This document shows, one piece after another, positions 51,871 through 60,543 of a stretch of 63,942 nucleotides of DNA. Source of the stretch: an uncultured Prevotella sp. (GTDB lineage Bacteria; Bacteroidota; Bacteroidia; Bacteroidales; Bacteroidaceae); contig UQTI01000006.1 in NCBI GenBank assembly GCA_900543975.1, positions 1 to 63,942 on the forward strand, in the 5' to 3' direction. The first letter of the stretch is position 1, and the number at the start of each line of letters is the position of its first letter. A program made the translations under genes and the position numbers. The notes beneath the pieces were generated by a model. The model made no database searches, had not been told where the DNA came from, and saw only the letters and a list, made by a program, of their open reading frames with translations.

Positions 51871-53244
51871 ATGACAAGTTTAACAATTATGATCGTCACG
51901 GTCTTCGTGATAGGCTACGCATTCATAGCCATGGAGAGTCTGACGAAAATCAACAAGGCAGCAATTGCCCTTTTGATGCTTGTAGGATGCTGGACACTCT
52001 ACATGTGTGACCCGTCACAGTTCGTGCAACTCATGCACCCCGACTTCGTTGCAACTAACCACCAACAGATGATGGACAAAATCACATCCATCATCCAGGA
52101 GCACCTCGGCGACACCTCAACAACACTCTTCTTCCTTATGGGAGCCATGACCATCGTTGAGATTGTGGACCAGAACGGCGGCTTCAACTGGGTGCGCAAC
52201 GTGATGAAGACAAAGAGCAAGCGCGCGTTGCTGTGGCGCATCGCCTTCTTGACATTCATCCTCTCGGCCATTCTTGACAACCTCACGACAAGCATCGTGA
52301 TGATTATGATTCTGCGCAAACTTGTAAGCGACCATAAGGACCGCATAATATATGCCTCACTCGTGATAATAGCAGCCAACTCGGGCGGTGCCTTCTCACC
52401 CATTGGCGACGTTACAACAATCATGCTGTGGAACAAGGGACTGATTACGGCTCTTGGCGTAATATGCGAAATTCTTATTCCTTCAATCATATCTATGGTC
52501 ATCCCCGCCCTCATCATGCAGTTCATGCTCAAAGGCGACCTCACCATGCCTGCCTCTAACGAAGCAGCAGAAGCAAGCGTGAGCGACTTTTCTTCGGCAG
52601 AACGCAAGACGGTGTTTGTGCTCGGCGTGGGCGGCCTGATGTTTGTGCCTGTGTTTAAAGCCCTGACAGGTCTGCCTCCATTCGTAGGAATTCTGCTCGT
52701 GCTCGGCGTGCTGTGGACTGCAACAGAGCTGTTCTACCGCAACCTCCATCGCTCAACAGACGCAGAAGGCACACAGAAACGTGTTACCAAACTGCTGAAG
52801 AGAGTTGACATGAGCACCATTCTCTTCTTCCTTGGCATCCTCATGGCTGTGTCATGTCTTGCTGAGGTAGGCGTTCTGCAGTCATTGGGTGAAGGTCTTA
52901 ACGTTGTCTTCGACGGCAATCACTACATGGTGACAGGCATCATTGGCGTGCTGTCGAGCATTGTCGACAATGTGCCTCTCGTGGCTGGTTGCATGGGCAT
53001 GTATCCCGTTGCTCCCACTGGCGACATGGCTGTGGACGGCGTGTTCTGGCAGCTGCTCGCCTACTGTGCCGGCGTTGGTGGCTCAATGCTCATCATCGGC
53101 TCAGCAGCTGGTGTGGTTGTTATGGGTCTTGAGAAAATCACCTTCGGTTGGTACATGAAGCATATCTCATGGATTGCTTTCGTTGGCTACATTGCAGGCA
53201 TTGTGTGCTATTGGTTCATCCGCACCTTCCTGTATGCCATTTAA
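51871..53244 (+). CDS. nhaD: Na+/H+ antiporter NhaD family
   Basis: This 457-residue inner-membrane protein has about 12 hydrophobic segments. LFFLMGAMTIVEIVDQNGGF (about 89-108), the LSAILDNLTTSIVMIMIL region (about 130-148) and NSGGAFSPIGDVTTIMLW (about 170-188) are typical NhaD signatures, including conserved acidic/Asn residues in the unwound transport helices. SSIVDNVPLVAGCMGMY (about 365) is the symmetric counterpart. It would expel Na+ or Li+ in exchange for protons. It is transcribed alone with a terminator at 53371-53405. Confidence 0.93.
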   Translation: MTSLTIMIVTVFVIGYAFIAMESLTKINKAAIALLMLVGCWTLYMCDPSQFVQLMHPDFVATNHQQMMDKITSIIQEHLGDTSTTLFFLMGAMTIVEIVDQNGGFNWVRNVMKTKSKRALLWRIAFLTFILSAILDNLTTSIVMIMILRKLVSDHKDRIIYASLVIIAANSGGAFSPIGDVTTIMLWNKGLITALGVICEILIPSIISMVIPALIMQFMLKGDLTMPASNEAAEASVSDFSSAERKTVFVLGVGGLMFVPVFKALTGLPPFVGILLVLGVLWTATELFYRNLHRSTDAEGTQKRVTKLLKRVDMSTILFFLGILMAVSCLAEVGVLQSLGEGLNVVFDGNHYMVTGIIGVLSSIVDNVPLVAGCMGMYPVAPTGDMAVDGVFWQLLAYCAGVGGSMLIIGSAAGVVVMGLEKITFGWYMKHISWIAFVGYIAGIVCYWFIRTFLYAI

Positions 53245-53610
53245 AGAAGAAAATCTTTTAAAGAGATAGATTTTTTTAAGAGAGCTATTTTTTAAGAAAG
53301 CATTTTTAAGAGAGCTTTTTTTAAGAAATCAGTTTTTAAAGAGATAGATTTAAAAACAGATAGATTTAAAAAGGTCCCTGCCGATTCACATCGTCAGGGA
53401 CCTTTCTCTATTAATCTATCACACTAAAAATTTAAACCAAATCATTTATGCATTGCTGTGCAGCCATTGCAACGATTGCAATTGCTCGCTCACGATTATA
53501 CTCGCTCACGATTAATGCTGCACAAATTAACCTATTTACTGACTAACCAATTAACTTAACTAACCTAAAAACCTTTACCTTCTCAAGAACAATCCAGTCC
53601 AAAATTCAGA
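53245..53610. other. Gene-free region with degenerate repeats after nhaD
   Basis: The stretch 53255-53370 is built of TTTTTTAAGAGAGCTA, TTTTTAAGAAAGCA and AAAGAGATAGATTT-like units. A terminator follows, and 53455-53520 contains further short repeats (CTCGCTCACGATTA twice). No ORF is credible. Confidence 0.65.
53371..53405. terminator. Terminator between nhaD and hsp20
   Basis: AGGTCCCTG (53372-53380) pairs with CAGGGACCT (53395-53403), preceded by an A-run and followed by TTCTC, usable on both strands for convergent genes. Confidence 0.85.
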
Positions 53611-54024
53611 TTATCCTATCTCAATGTGACGACTAACCTTCTGCTCCTCTCTTTTGATCTTGGGCAGATTGACGGTGAGCACACCATCTTCAACCTTTGC
53701 AGAGATGAGGTTGCGGTCAACATCGTCAGGCAAGATGAGAGTCTGCTCAAACTTTGAGTAGGCAAACTCGCGACGCAGATAGTGGCAAGGCTTCTCCTCC
53801 TTTTCGTTGCGCTTGCACTCCATCTTCACAGTGAGGTCACCATCGTTGTTGATGTGAACCCCAAAATCCTCCTTACGCATGCCAGGGGCAGCCATCTCCA
53901 CCACATACTCAGATGGAGTTTCCTTAACGTTTATTGCGGGTGCCGTAGCATTTGCTTTCGGCATGTTTTCTGTATCGAAGAAATCGTTGAACACTTCTGG
54001 TAACCAAGCATTTCTGTAAGTCAT
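53611..54024 (-). CDS. Small heat-shock protein, Hsp20/alpha-crystallin family
   Basis: This 137-residue cytoplasmic holdase has the alpha-crystallin domain from about residue 32 (INVKETPSEYVVEMAAPGM) to about 130, with a C-terminal VEDGVLTVNLPKI motif (GVLT and NLPK). The short N terminus (MTYRNAWLPEVFNDFF) is typical of the Bacteroidetes members. An excellent ribosome binding site (TAGGAGGTAAAG) precedes the ATG. Confidence 0.95.
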   Translation of the reverse strand: MTYRNAWLPEVFNDFFDTENMPKANATAPAINVKETPSEYVVEMAAPGMRKEDFGVHINNDGDLTVKMECKRNEKEEKPCHYLRREFAYSKFEQTLILPDDVDRNLISAKVEDGVLTVNLPKIKREEQKVSRHIEIG

Positions 54025-54140
54025 AATCTTTACCTCCTAATTATTTTTCTTATTTCTTGTTTTTTTGTTCTTTATTATTATTGTTTCCTGTTTCCGTTTC
54101 TTGATGTTTCTGTTTCTTGTTTCTGTTAACCTATAGACAA

Positions 54141-54191
54141 CAAACATACCAAACAAAAAAATCGTGTCAAGTTGTCTGTCTATGCTGTCAA
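54141..54191 (-). promoter_or_regulatory. hsp20 promoter with upstream TTGACA repeat
   Basis: On the minus strand TTGACA (54165-54170), then TATGTTTG (54141-54148), gives the -33/-7 pair with 19 bp after TTG. A second TTGACA lies 21 bp further upstream (54186-54191), a possible regulator site. Confidence 0.5.
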
Positions 54192-54203
54192 TTTGACAAA
54201 ACG

Positions 54204-54235
54204 TTTGGTTATTTACTTACAATTAATTATTTTTG
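54204..54235 (+). promoter_or_regulatory. Promoter of the YhcH-family gene
   Basis: TTTG (54204-54207), 20 bp, TATTTTTG (54228-54235): good consensus fit, about 80 bp before the start codon. Confidence 0.7.
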
Positions 54236-54317
54236 CAAGCATAAAAAAGAGACAAGTCAAGATAAGACGAGAAGAAAAAAAGAAAGAAAAAGTAACAAAT
54301 AAAAACACGTTTAAGAT

Positions 54318-54767
54318 ATGATTATAGCAAACATCACCGACAGAGAGCATTATTATTCGCTTCATCCTAAGATGAAGCAGTTGTGGGATTATATCCTCAC
54401 CCATGACCTTGCCAACTCACCGACAGGACGCATAAACATTGATGGTGACCGCCTGTTCGTAAATGTAGACGACAGCGAGATGAGTCCCAAGGAGGAGCGC
54501 CCACTTGAGGTTCACCGCCGCTATATCGACGTGCAGATTCCGCTCACAGCATCAGAGACCGTGGGGTGGAAAGCCCTCGCCGACATCACAACACCCAGTG
54601 TCGCTCCTTTCAACACGCAACACGACATCGCCTTCTTTGCAGAGCCAGCACAAGCATACATCCCAGTGCATCCAGGACAGTTTTATGTTATGTTCCCAGA
54701 AGATGCACACGCCCCCATCATTGGCTCTGGAAGGATAAAAAAACTCATTGGAAAAATATTAATCTGA
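54318..54767 (+). CDS. YhcH/YjgK/YiaL family cupin protein
   Basis: This 149-residue protein has the DUF386 pattern: a central HRRYIDVQIPL (about 63-73; metal-binding His and Asp-type residues), HDIAFF (about 99) and FPEDAHAPII (about 130, His). The family folds as a cupin and its members are linked to sugar metabolism (for example sialic acid anomerisation for the NanQ type). There is no sugar gene beside it, so the substrate is unknown. It precedes the phosphoethanolamine transferase by 53 bp. Confidence 0.9.
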   Translation: MIIANITDREHYYSLHPKMKQLWDYILTHDLANSPTGRINIDGDRLFVNVDDSEMSPKEERPLEVHRRYIDVQIPLTASETVGWKALADITTPSVAPFNTQHDIAFFAEPAQAYIPVHPGQFYVMFPEDAHAPIIGSGRIKKLIGKILI

Positions 54768-54820
54768 AGAAAGTCGGTTAACAAGAATAAGAAAGACGGT
54801 TAACAGATAGAAGGATGGAT

Positions 54821-56527
54821 ATGAACAAAACCTCAAGAAAAATAAATCCAGCAGTTTGGTGCACTTATATGGTGCTGCTGATGCTGCCCGAGATGCTGAT
54901 GTTGAACACCAAGACATGGTGGGATGCGCCTGTGTCGATAGCGTTTAACGTGCTTTTCTATGGGGTTTTCACATGGATTCTTTGTGCCTTGGCCTCGCTG
55001 ACGGGAAAGACGATTGAGCGCTTTATACATGTGGTGTGGCAAACCGTTGCAGCCGCCTACAGCATCAGCAACGTCTTCATGCTTGTAATGTTCAATCGTC
55101 ATTGGGATGCCTATTCGTGGCAATTTCTTAGCGAGACCAACGGGCGCGAAAGCTCCGAATTTTTCTTTTCTTACATACTCTCATTCCCTACCCTATTGCT
55201 TCTGACAACATACATCGTGCTGTTTGTAGCAGAGATTGTTGTTGGACGCCGTGTTGCCCGTTGGCGCATATTTCCATCGCATATATTGCCGGCAGCTGGT
55301 GCCATTGTGCTTTGCACGGTCATGTTAGGACATACGTTTTTTTTCGGCCCCGATGCCGATGCCAACTACACACTGGCAGCAAAATATCGCTCGCCAATAA
55401 AGAGGAATGCTATATGGAACATCTGGCAGTCGGTGCTTACTTACAAGAGTTTCCGCGACGAGTTTGCGCGGTGCGCAAGGTCACTACATAACTATAAGGA
55501 AAAGGTGACATGCAGCGAACGCGAGGCCGACGTGGTGTTGATAGTAGGCGAGTCGTTCAATCGCCACATGAGCAATCTCTACGATGGCAAATATGACACA
55601 AATCCACGACTCAAGGCTTTGGCGAAACAAGGAAAGCTCTTTGTCTTCAACGATGTGGTGGCATCGGACAATGGCACCACGCAAAATTTCAAACAGTTTC
55701 TTTCACCTGTGGCAGTTGGCGACAACCTTAGTTGGTGCGATGCACCCCTCTTCCCTTTCCTGCTGCGTCGCTGCGGCTACAACGTGGTGTTCTACAGCAA
55801 CCAGTATGCGGGCATGGAGATGGACAAGGAGTTTAATGCTTCGATGGGATTCTTCAATGCTCCTGATATCGGTCCTTACCTCTTCGACCATCACAACATG
55901 CGCACTTACGACTATGACAAGCAGCTCATCGATGCTTATTGCTCGAACCGAAAAGAGATAGAATCGACGAAGCGCAACTTCATCATCTTCCATCTATACG
56001 GCCAACACGCCATGTACGGCGAACGATGTCCGAAGGAATTTGTAAAGTTTGACAGAAGAGACGTAAAGAGCCATCTGTCTCTAAACGACGAGCAGCGCAG
56101 TGTGGTGGCAGACTATCTTAACGCCACGTTCTACAACGATTTCATTGTAGACAGCATCATACGCATGTTCTCAGACCGCAACGCCATCGTCATCTATTTT
56201 TCCGACCATGGCGAAGAGGTCTACAATTTCCGTATGCAGCAGGGACGTACCGATATCAAGACAGATGACCCACGCGCCATGCGCTGCCAACTCGACATCC
56301 CCTTCATGATATACGCCTCACCCCGTTATGCTGCAAGCCATCCGCACACGATGGAGCGGATAAAGCGGTCAGTAGACCGCCCCTTCATGACCGACAATCT
56401 TCCACAAGTGATATTCGATTTGCTCGGTGTCCACACATCCTACTTCAAGCCAGAAAGAAGCGTCATCAATGACAAGTATCGTCAGCAAAAGCGTCGCTTG
56501 CTACAAGTAGGGAGGGAGTATCTGTAA
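54821..56527 (+). CDS. Phosphoethanolamine transferase (sulfatase family)
   Basis: From the ATG at 54821 (AAGGA at 54811-54815, five bases upstream; an ATG at 54815 has no room for it) the protein has 568 residues. About five membrane helices (1-180) are followed by a periplasmic alkaline-phosphatase-like catalytic domain: VGESFNRHMSNLYD (metal ligand E, about 245), SDNGTTQNFK (nucleophile Thr, about 285) and IYFSDHGEEVYNF (Asp/His ligands, about 465). This is the EptA/LptA/MCR-type fold that moves phosphoethanolamine from phosphatidylethanolamine to lipid A or another glycan. The acceptor is unknown. It may be co-transcribed with the YhcH-family gene. Confidence 0.9.
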   Translation: MNKTSRKINPAVWCTYMVLLMLPEMLMLNTKTWWDAPVSIAFNVLFYGVFTWILCALASLTGKTIERFIHVVWQTVAAAYSISNVFMLVMFNRHWDAYSWQFLSETNGRESSEFFFSYILSFPTLLLLTTYIVLFVAEIVVGRRVARWRIFPSHILPAAGAIVLCTVMLGHTFFFGPDADANYTLAAKYRSPIKRNAIWNIWQSVLTYKSFRDEFARCARSLHNYKEKVTCSEREADVVLIVGESFNRHMSNLYDGKYDTNPRLKALAKQGKLFVFNDVVASDNGTTQNFKQFLSPVAVGDNLSWCDAPLFPFLLRRCGYNVVFYSNQYAGMEMDKEFNASMGFFNAPDIGPYLFDHHNMRTYDYDKQLIDAYCSNRKEIESTKRNFIIFHLYGQHAMYGERCPKEFVKFDRRDVKSHLSLNDEQRSVVADYLNATFYNDFIVDSIIRMFSDRNAIVIYFSDHGEEVYNFRMQQGRTDIKTDDPRAMRCQLDIPFMIYASPRYAASHPHTMERIKRSVDRPFMTDNLPQVIFDLLGVHTSYFKPERSVINDKYRQQKRRLLQVGREYL

Positions 56528-56542
56528 GATTCCCCCCCCCAT

Positions 56543-56739
56543 TAAGTAGGTGTTCAAAATTAATTTAAATGATTCTATGCTCTATTTTGGTCTGTATGTC
56601 CAGCTCCGAAGAGGGAGTGTAGCGGGCTACACGCCCGATGAGAGCTGGGCATACAGGCCAAAAGAGGGCGTAGAGGCATTTGAAAGCATAACCTTTTTTA
56701 TTAGATTCATATATGCGATTAATTATGAACACCTACTTA
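56543..56739. mobile_element. MITE-like nested palindrome (197 bp)
   Basis: Terminal inverted repeats TAAGTAGGTGTTCAAAATTAAT (56543-56564; read as two parts) and ATTAATTATGAACACCTACTTA (56718-56739) match at 21 of 22 positions. Inside, TTTTGGTCTGTATGTCCAGC pairs with GCTGGGCATACAGGCCAAAA, and GTGTAGC/GCTACAC forms the tip. It follows a C9 tract just after the transferase stop and ends 3 bp before the stop codon of the minus-strand hydrolase. Flanking TA on both sides is compatible with a TA target duplication. No transposase is encoded. Confidence 0.75.
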
Positions 56740-56742
56740 TAG

Positions 56743-57702
56743 TTAACGAATATACTTTCCTACAAAAGAAGCCACACGGCGCGAATATTCTTCAGGATAG
56801 TCGTTATATGAACGTGCATGAATGCTTCCACGCGCAATCCACAGCTGCTTTGGCTGTGGTTTGGCCTCATATAGAGGATAGACCATGTCAGTAGGCACAA
56901 AGGTGTCTTTGCTGCCATGAATGAAAAGCATGGGCTTATGACACTTTGCCACCTGCTTCAGAGCCGATGCTTCGCCGAAGCTCCAACCATACATCAGCTT
57001 GCAGAGGGCAGATGTGGTGTACATAAGAGGAAACTCAGGCACCCCGAAGCGCTTCTTAGCCTCCCATCCAAACTCATCCCACACGCTGGTGTAGCCACAA
57101 TCTTCAACAAAGCAGCGTATGTAGGCAGGCGTAGCATCACCCGAGAGACACATCGTGGTGGCAGCTCCCATAGACACGCCATGCACGACCATCTGCGAAG
57201 CATGCCCTTGCGAACGGAACATACGCTCAGCCACCGATGTCCAATGAAGGATGTCCTTTCGGTCTTTCCATCCCATCTGCACATCATCGCCTTCACTCAA
57301 TCCGTGGGCATGAAGGTCTGGCAAGATGATGTTATAGCCCATCGTCCTTTGGTATATTGACGCGATGTTAAGCATGCTGTAGCATCGGTCGGTGTAGCCA
57401 TGCACAACCACAGCTGTGCGTCCTTCAGCCTTAGGCGATCTAACAAAGATGGCATGTTGGCGCTCTCCGTTGGGCATTATTATAAAGGTGTCTCGCAGCG
57501 CCTTATTGTCTCTTAGGCTGTCAGCCCATTGCTTAAGATGCGGATTGCGTTTGACGAAGGCACTCAAAGCACCTTTTTCATCGCCTCGCCCGGCAGTTGC
57601 GCCAAGCGAGTAGTCGAGCATGTAAAAACTTGTGCCCACAATGGCAACCGCCAAAAGCAAAACAAGAGATAAGACAGAATAAATAACAAGCTTTTTCTTC
57701 AT
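56743..57702 (-). CDS. Alpha/beta hydrolase, membrane-anchored
   Basis: This 319-residue protein has an N-terminal hydrophobic segment (residues 5-29, VIYSVLSLVLLLAVAIVG), either signal anchor or uncleaved signal. The alpha/beta hydrolase fold is shown by AVVVHGYTDR (oxyanion side, about 95), VVHGVSMGAAT (nucleophile elbow G-x-S-x-G, about 170), a C-terminal GSKDTFVP (Asp, about 263) and GSIHARSY (His, about 292). This resembles serine-hydrolase/lysophospholipase-like members (COG1073). Substrate is unknown. It is too distant and exported to be the missing menaquinone enzyme MenH. Confidence 0.85.
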   Translation of the reverse strand: MKKKLVIYSVLSLVLLLAVAIVGTSFYMLDYSLGATAGRGDEKGALSAFVKRNPHLKQWADSLRDNKALRDTFIIMPNGERQHAIFVRSPKAEGRTAVVVHGYTDRCYSMLNIASIYQRTMGYNIILPDLHAHGLSEGDDVQMGWKDRKDILHWTSVAERMFRSQGHASQMVVHGVSMGAATTMCLSGDATPAYIRCFVEDCGYTSVWDEFGWEAKKRFGVPEFPLMYTTSALCKLMYGWSFGEASALKQVAKCHKPMLFIHGSKDTFVPTDMVYPLYEAKPQPKQLWIARGSIHARSYNDYPEEYSRRVASFVGKYIR

Positions 57703-57770
57703 AACGTCAAAATGAGATAAAGTTAAACGCCAAATGTTCTACAATGTAAAATCAGAATAACTGTAAAAGA

Positions 57771-57808
57771 AAAAAATAGGAGCCTAAACATTGTTGTTAT
57801 AGACTCCT
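57771..57808 (-). terminator. Terminator of the nusB-DUF5606 operon
   Basis: On the minus strand AGGAGTCTA pairs with TAGGCTCCT, followed by ATTTTTTTC; it lies about 100 bp after the DUF5606 stop codon. Confidence 0.75.
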
Positions 57809-57824
57809 AATTTTTATTTATTGC

Positions 57825-57900
57825 CGATTAAGGATTTTCGATAAAAGCATTCGACAAAAGATTATCGACAAAAGCTTTCGATTTATCGATTAAGGCTTTG
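57825..57900. repeat. Degenerate about 14-bp tandem repeat before the DUF5606 stop
   Basis: CGATTAAGGATTTT, CGATAAAAGCATT, CGACAAAAGATTAT, CGACAAAAGCTTT and CGATTTAT, CGATTAAGGCTTT follow one another. Confidence 0.75.
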
Positions 57901-57910
57901 CAAGCAATCT

Positions 57911-58366
57911 TTACTCAGCAGCCTCAGCCTCTTCCTGACGGTCATCAACGTTGTCGCCCTCTGTAGGAGCAAGAGTGGCCTCGAAGTCGGTGATGCCATT
58001 ATTCACGAGAATGTTGTACCACTGGATCAGCTTCTTGATGTCGCTGTCGTGAACGCGGTCGCGGTCATAGTCGGGCAGAACCTCAGCAAAGAAGTCGTGC
58101 AACTCCTGAGCAGAGCACTTCTTGTAGTTGAGTGAGCACTCCTTCGACTGCTCCTTCTCACCCAGACTCTTGAACACCTTCCACAGAGGAATGTCCTCAG
58201 CATCAGTGTACATAGCTATATCTGCCAGACTTGTTACACGGTCGCTGGCGAAAGCGGGCTGACGACGATGAGTGGCGTCGATAGCCTCAACGATAAGATT
58301 TCTGTTTCCACGAGACACCAGTTTGTAAAGGCCTGGTTTGCCTGCAATTGAAAGAATTGTTTCCAT
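57911..58366 (-). CDS. DUF5606 family protein
   Basis: This 151-residue cytoplasmic protein has ILSIAGKPGLYKLVSRGNRN (about 4-23), SLADIAMYTD and a conserved C-terminal helical part (LHDFFAEVLPDYDRDRVHDS), the pattern of DUF5606, a Bacteroidetes family of unknown function. The last 20 residues are acidic (EEAEAAE). It is the last gene of the conserved nusB-yajC-ybbR-coaE group. Confidence 0.9.
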   Translation of the reverse strand: METILSIAGKPGLYKLVSRGNRNLIVEAIDATHRRQPAFASDRVTSLADIAMYTDAEDIPLWKVFKSLGEKEQSKECSLNYKKCSAQELHDFFAEVLPDYDRDRVHDSDIKKLIQWYNILVNNGITDFEATLAPTEGDNVDDRQEEAEAAE

Positions 58367-58451
58367 TTTTTTAATTGTTGTTTTAAAAACTTGTTTCTAA
58401 TCTATTGGAAGGGGTGAAATTGTTATGTGGTAAGACGTTACAGAAGAAAGC

Positions 58452-59027
58452 TCAATCAAGGCCATCGAGCGACAGCTTGTTCAACAGATCCTCCACCTGA
58501 TCCTTAACGTCCGCTTTTCCATCGTTCACTATCTGCCAGTTGCTTCGTGCCACGATATCCCTTTCCGGCATCTGTGCCTCGATCCAGGCGAGAGCCTTTT
58601 CCCGTGATATGCCGTCGCGTTTCATGACACGCTCCACGCGCGTCTCTACCGGTGCCGTCACGCACACCACCTTGTCAAAAGTCACGCGTTCGTCGAAACG
58701 GCTTTCAAAAAGGATAGCACTCTCGCACCACACCAATCCGCTCTTCATAAAATCGCGTGCCACAGCAGGATGCACCACAGCGTTAAGAGCCTGCTTATTG
58801 TCCTCACTTGCCAAGAGAAACTCTGCAAGCACAGCCTTTTGCAACACGCCATCGCGACAGACCTCATCGCCCACCAGCCGGCAAAGAGCTTGCTGCAGGT
58901 CGGCATCTGAGCGCATCAATCGTTTGGCAGCAGAGTCGCAATCGTAAACCGTAAATCCATGCCGTTCAATCTCACGGCACACATAGCTTTTGCCGCTCCC
59001 TATGCCGCCAGTAATTGCTATTCTCAT
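58452..59027 (-). CDS. coaE: Dephospho-CoA kinase
   Basis: This 191-residue P-loop kinase catalyses the last step of CoA synthesis. GGIGSGKS lies at residues 7-14, with HPAVARDF (about 91) and FESRFDERVTFDKVV (about 110) typical. The ATG at 59027 starts the conserved MRIAITGG; an alternative ATG at 59090 overlaps the ybbR stop (TAATG) and would add 21 residues without homology, so translation could also start there. Confidence 0.94.
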   Translation of the reverse strand: MRIAITGGIGSGKSYVCREIERHGFTVYDCDSAAKRLMRSDADLQQALCRLVGDEVCRDGVLQKAVLAEFLLASEDNKQALNAVVHPAVARDFMKSGLVWCESAILFESRFDERVTFDKVVCVTAPVETRVERVMKRDGISREKALAWIEAQMPERDIVARSNWQIVNDGKADVKDQVEDLLNKLSLDGLD

Positions 59028-59089
59028 TTTTGTTTGCTTCTGAGATTTTAATCCTAAAACATGCAAGACATCAGCCCCACATCTTTTCA

Positions 59090-60073
59090 TTATTGCTGTT
59101 CTATGAGATAATCGACATTTTGAATTTCCAACTTAGCGTTACGCACACCGTTAGGAATGGTTCGTATCTGCAATCGGCATTTCGGCGATGGGTTAGCAGC
59201 CAAGTCGTTGTAATCGGCAACCACAACAAACTGGTCTGGGTTCACCTTACGGAACATGCTCACGCCTACCGTGAAGCGCACCTTCACCTTCGACGGGAAC
59301 GTCCGCAACACCTTGCCGTCGGGCATGTTGATAGCCCTTATCGGCACCTCCAGACTTTCTTCTGTCAGCACGTCAGGATAGAGAACCACCTTAACCTGTG
59401 CAGGCACCATCTTCACACCTCTGATAGAAGCCAGATCAACCGTGCGCACCACGGTGTCGCTAAAGTTGACAATGCGCAACGGCACCGTGTTCACACTCTT
59501 TATGCTGTCAAGCAGCTGCCTGCTGGCATAGATGAGCACACTGTCTGGCGCTATTCGCGTACGAGCCAGATAGAATGAGCGTGCAGGCACCACAGAGCCT
59601 GCCAGGCGCACAGGCACCTTCATAGAGTAGCCGTGGCTGAAATAGAAATCGAGCCTGTCGGGCTTAATGGCCGTTATCTTTGACGAAGCGCTGAGCTTTT
59701 GCAGCACCAGCTTCTGCAAGTCGGCAGCAGGCACGAAGCCACGTCCCTGCGCGTTGTTAGCATAAGTAGCGAAATTCACGTTCACCGCACTTATGCGGTC
59801 GCCATAGAGATAGGTCGCGAGGGTGTAGCCCTTGTCTCGAACCATCACCTTCACCGTGTCCTCCATCTCCGTTGTCACAACCACGTTTTTCGGCTGTCCA
59901 ACGAGTCGCACAGGCACACAAATTTCTTTCTCGTAAGTTTCGTTGAGCGTCATCATCAACCAGAACATTCCGCTCAAGAAGAGGAAGAACAAAAAAATCA
60001 GAAACTGCTTGTTCATTTGACTGAACAAGAAGTTCCTGACTCCTCTATAGATTCGTAACATTTGTTTTTTCAT
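59090..60073 (-). CDS. YbbR-domain membrane protein
   Basis: This 327-residue protein has one membrane helix (about 24-44, FLIFLFFLFLSGMFWLMMTL), then extracytoplasmic YbbR-like repeats (from about residue 55, with VPVRLVGQPKNVVV and VPVRLAGSVVPAR; then VPIRAINMPDGKVLRT). CdaR-type proteins regulate the diadenylate cyclase CdaA in Firmicutes; here it may do something similar, though no cdaA gene is nearby. It is in the conserved order nusB-yajC-ybbR-coaE. Confidence 0.88.
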   Translation of the reverse strand: MKKQMLRIYRGVRNFLFSQMNKQFLIFLFFLFLSGMFWLMMTLNETYEKEICVPVRLVGQPKNVVVTTEMEDTVKVMVRDKGYTLATYLYGDRISAVNVNFATYANNAQGRGFVPAADLQKLVLQKLSASSKITAIKPDRLDFYFSHGYSMKVPVRLAGSVVPARSFYLARTRIAPDSVLIYASRQLLDSIKSVNTVPLRIVNFSDTVVRTVDLASIRGVKMVPAQVKVVLYPDVLTEESLEVPIRAINMPDGKVLRTFPSKVKVRFTVGVSMFRKVNPDQFVVVADYNDLAANPSPKCRLQIRTIPNGVRNAKLEIQNVDYLIEQQ

Positions 60074-60175
60074 TGCGACAAAGAAGCTGTATGAACGGGT
60101 TAAGTTGTCTCCACGCCACCAACGGGTTTTGCGCGTAAACGTTTGTTACATTAAAGACATCCTGTCGCTTATTGT

Positions 60176-60493
60176 TTAAGCCTTAGGAGCCTGCGAGTTG
60201 ATGTCAGCGTAAACACTCGACTTGTCCACAGTGATAACCACACCGCGAGCCACCTCCAGCTCCAGAGTGTTGGTTGTGAGGTCAATGCGCTTCACGGTGC
60301 CATAGATTCCACCGCCAGTCACCACCTTTGTGCCTTCCTGAAGCGAGTTCTGGAAATTGCGAATCTCCTTCTGCTTTTTCTGCTGGGGACGAATCATGAA
60401 GAGCCACATGATAGCGAAGATTGCCACCATCATGACGAGCATGCCCATGCCGCCACCCTGTGCTGCCTGAGCAGCCAATACCATTGTTGTCAT
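60176..60493 (-). CDS. yajC: Preprotein translocase subunit YajC
   Basis: This 105-residue small membrane protein has a hydrophobic segment (about 17-38, MLVMMVAIFAIMWLFMIRPQ) directly followed by the diagnostic RPQQKKQKE, then the small soluble domain with GTKVVTGGGIYGTV (about 53-66). It assists the SecDF-YajC part of the translocase. Confidence 0.97.
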   Translation of the reverse strand: MTTMVLAAQAAQGGGMGMLVMMVAIFAIMWLFMIRPQQKKQKEIRNFQNSLQEGTKVVTGGGIYGTVKRIDLTTNTLELEVARGVVITVDKSSVYADINSQAPKA

Positions 60494-60543
60494 ATTTTTT
60501 TCTTGTTTTTAGTTTCTATTATTAAAATGATCACGCAAGCCGC

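Noticed and set aside
56550..56894. 114-codon frame after the phosphoethanolamine transferase
   Set aside because: Most of it lies in the MITE-like palindrome and the remainder is antisense to the hydrolase gene.
56743..57702. MenH of the menaquinone pathway
   Set aside because: It is an alpha/beta hydrolase, but it has an N-terminal membrane/signal segment and lies far from the men operon.
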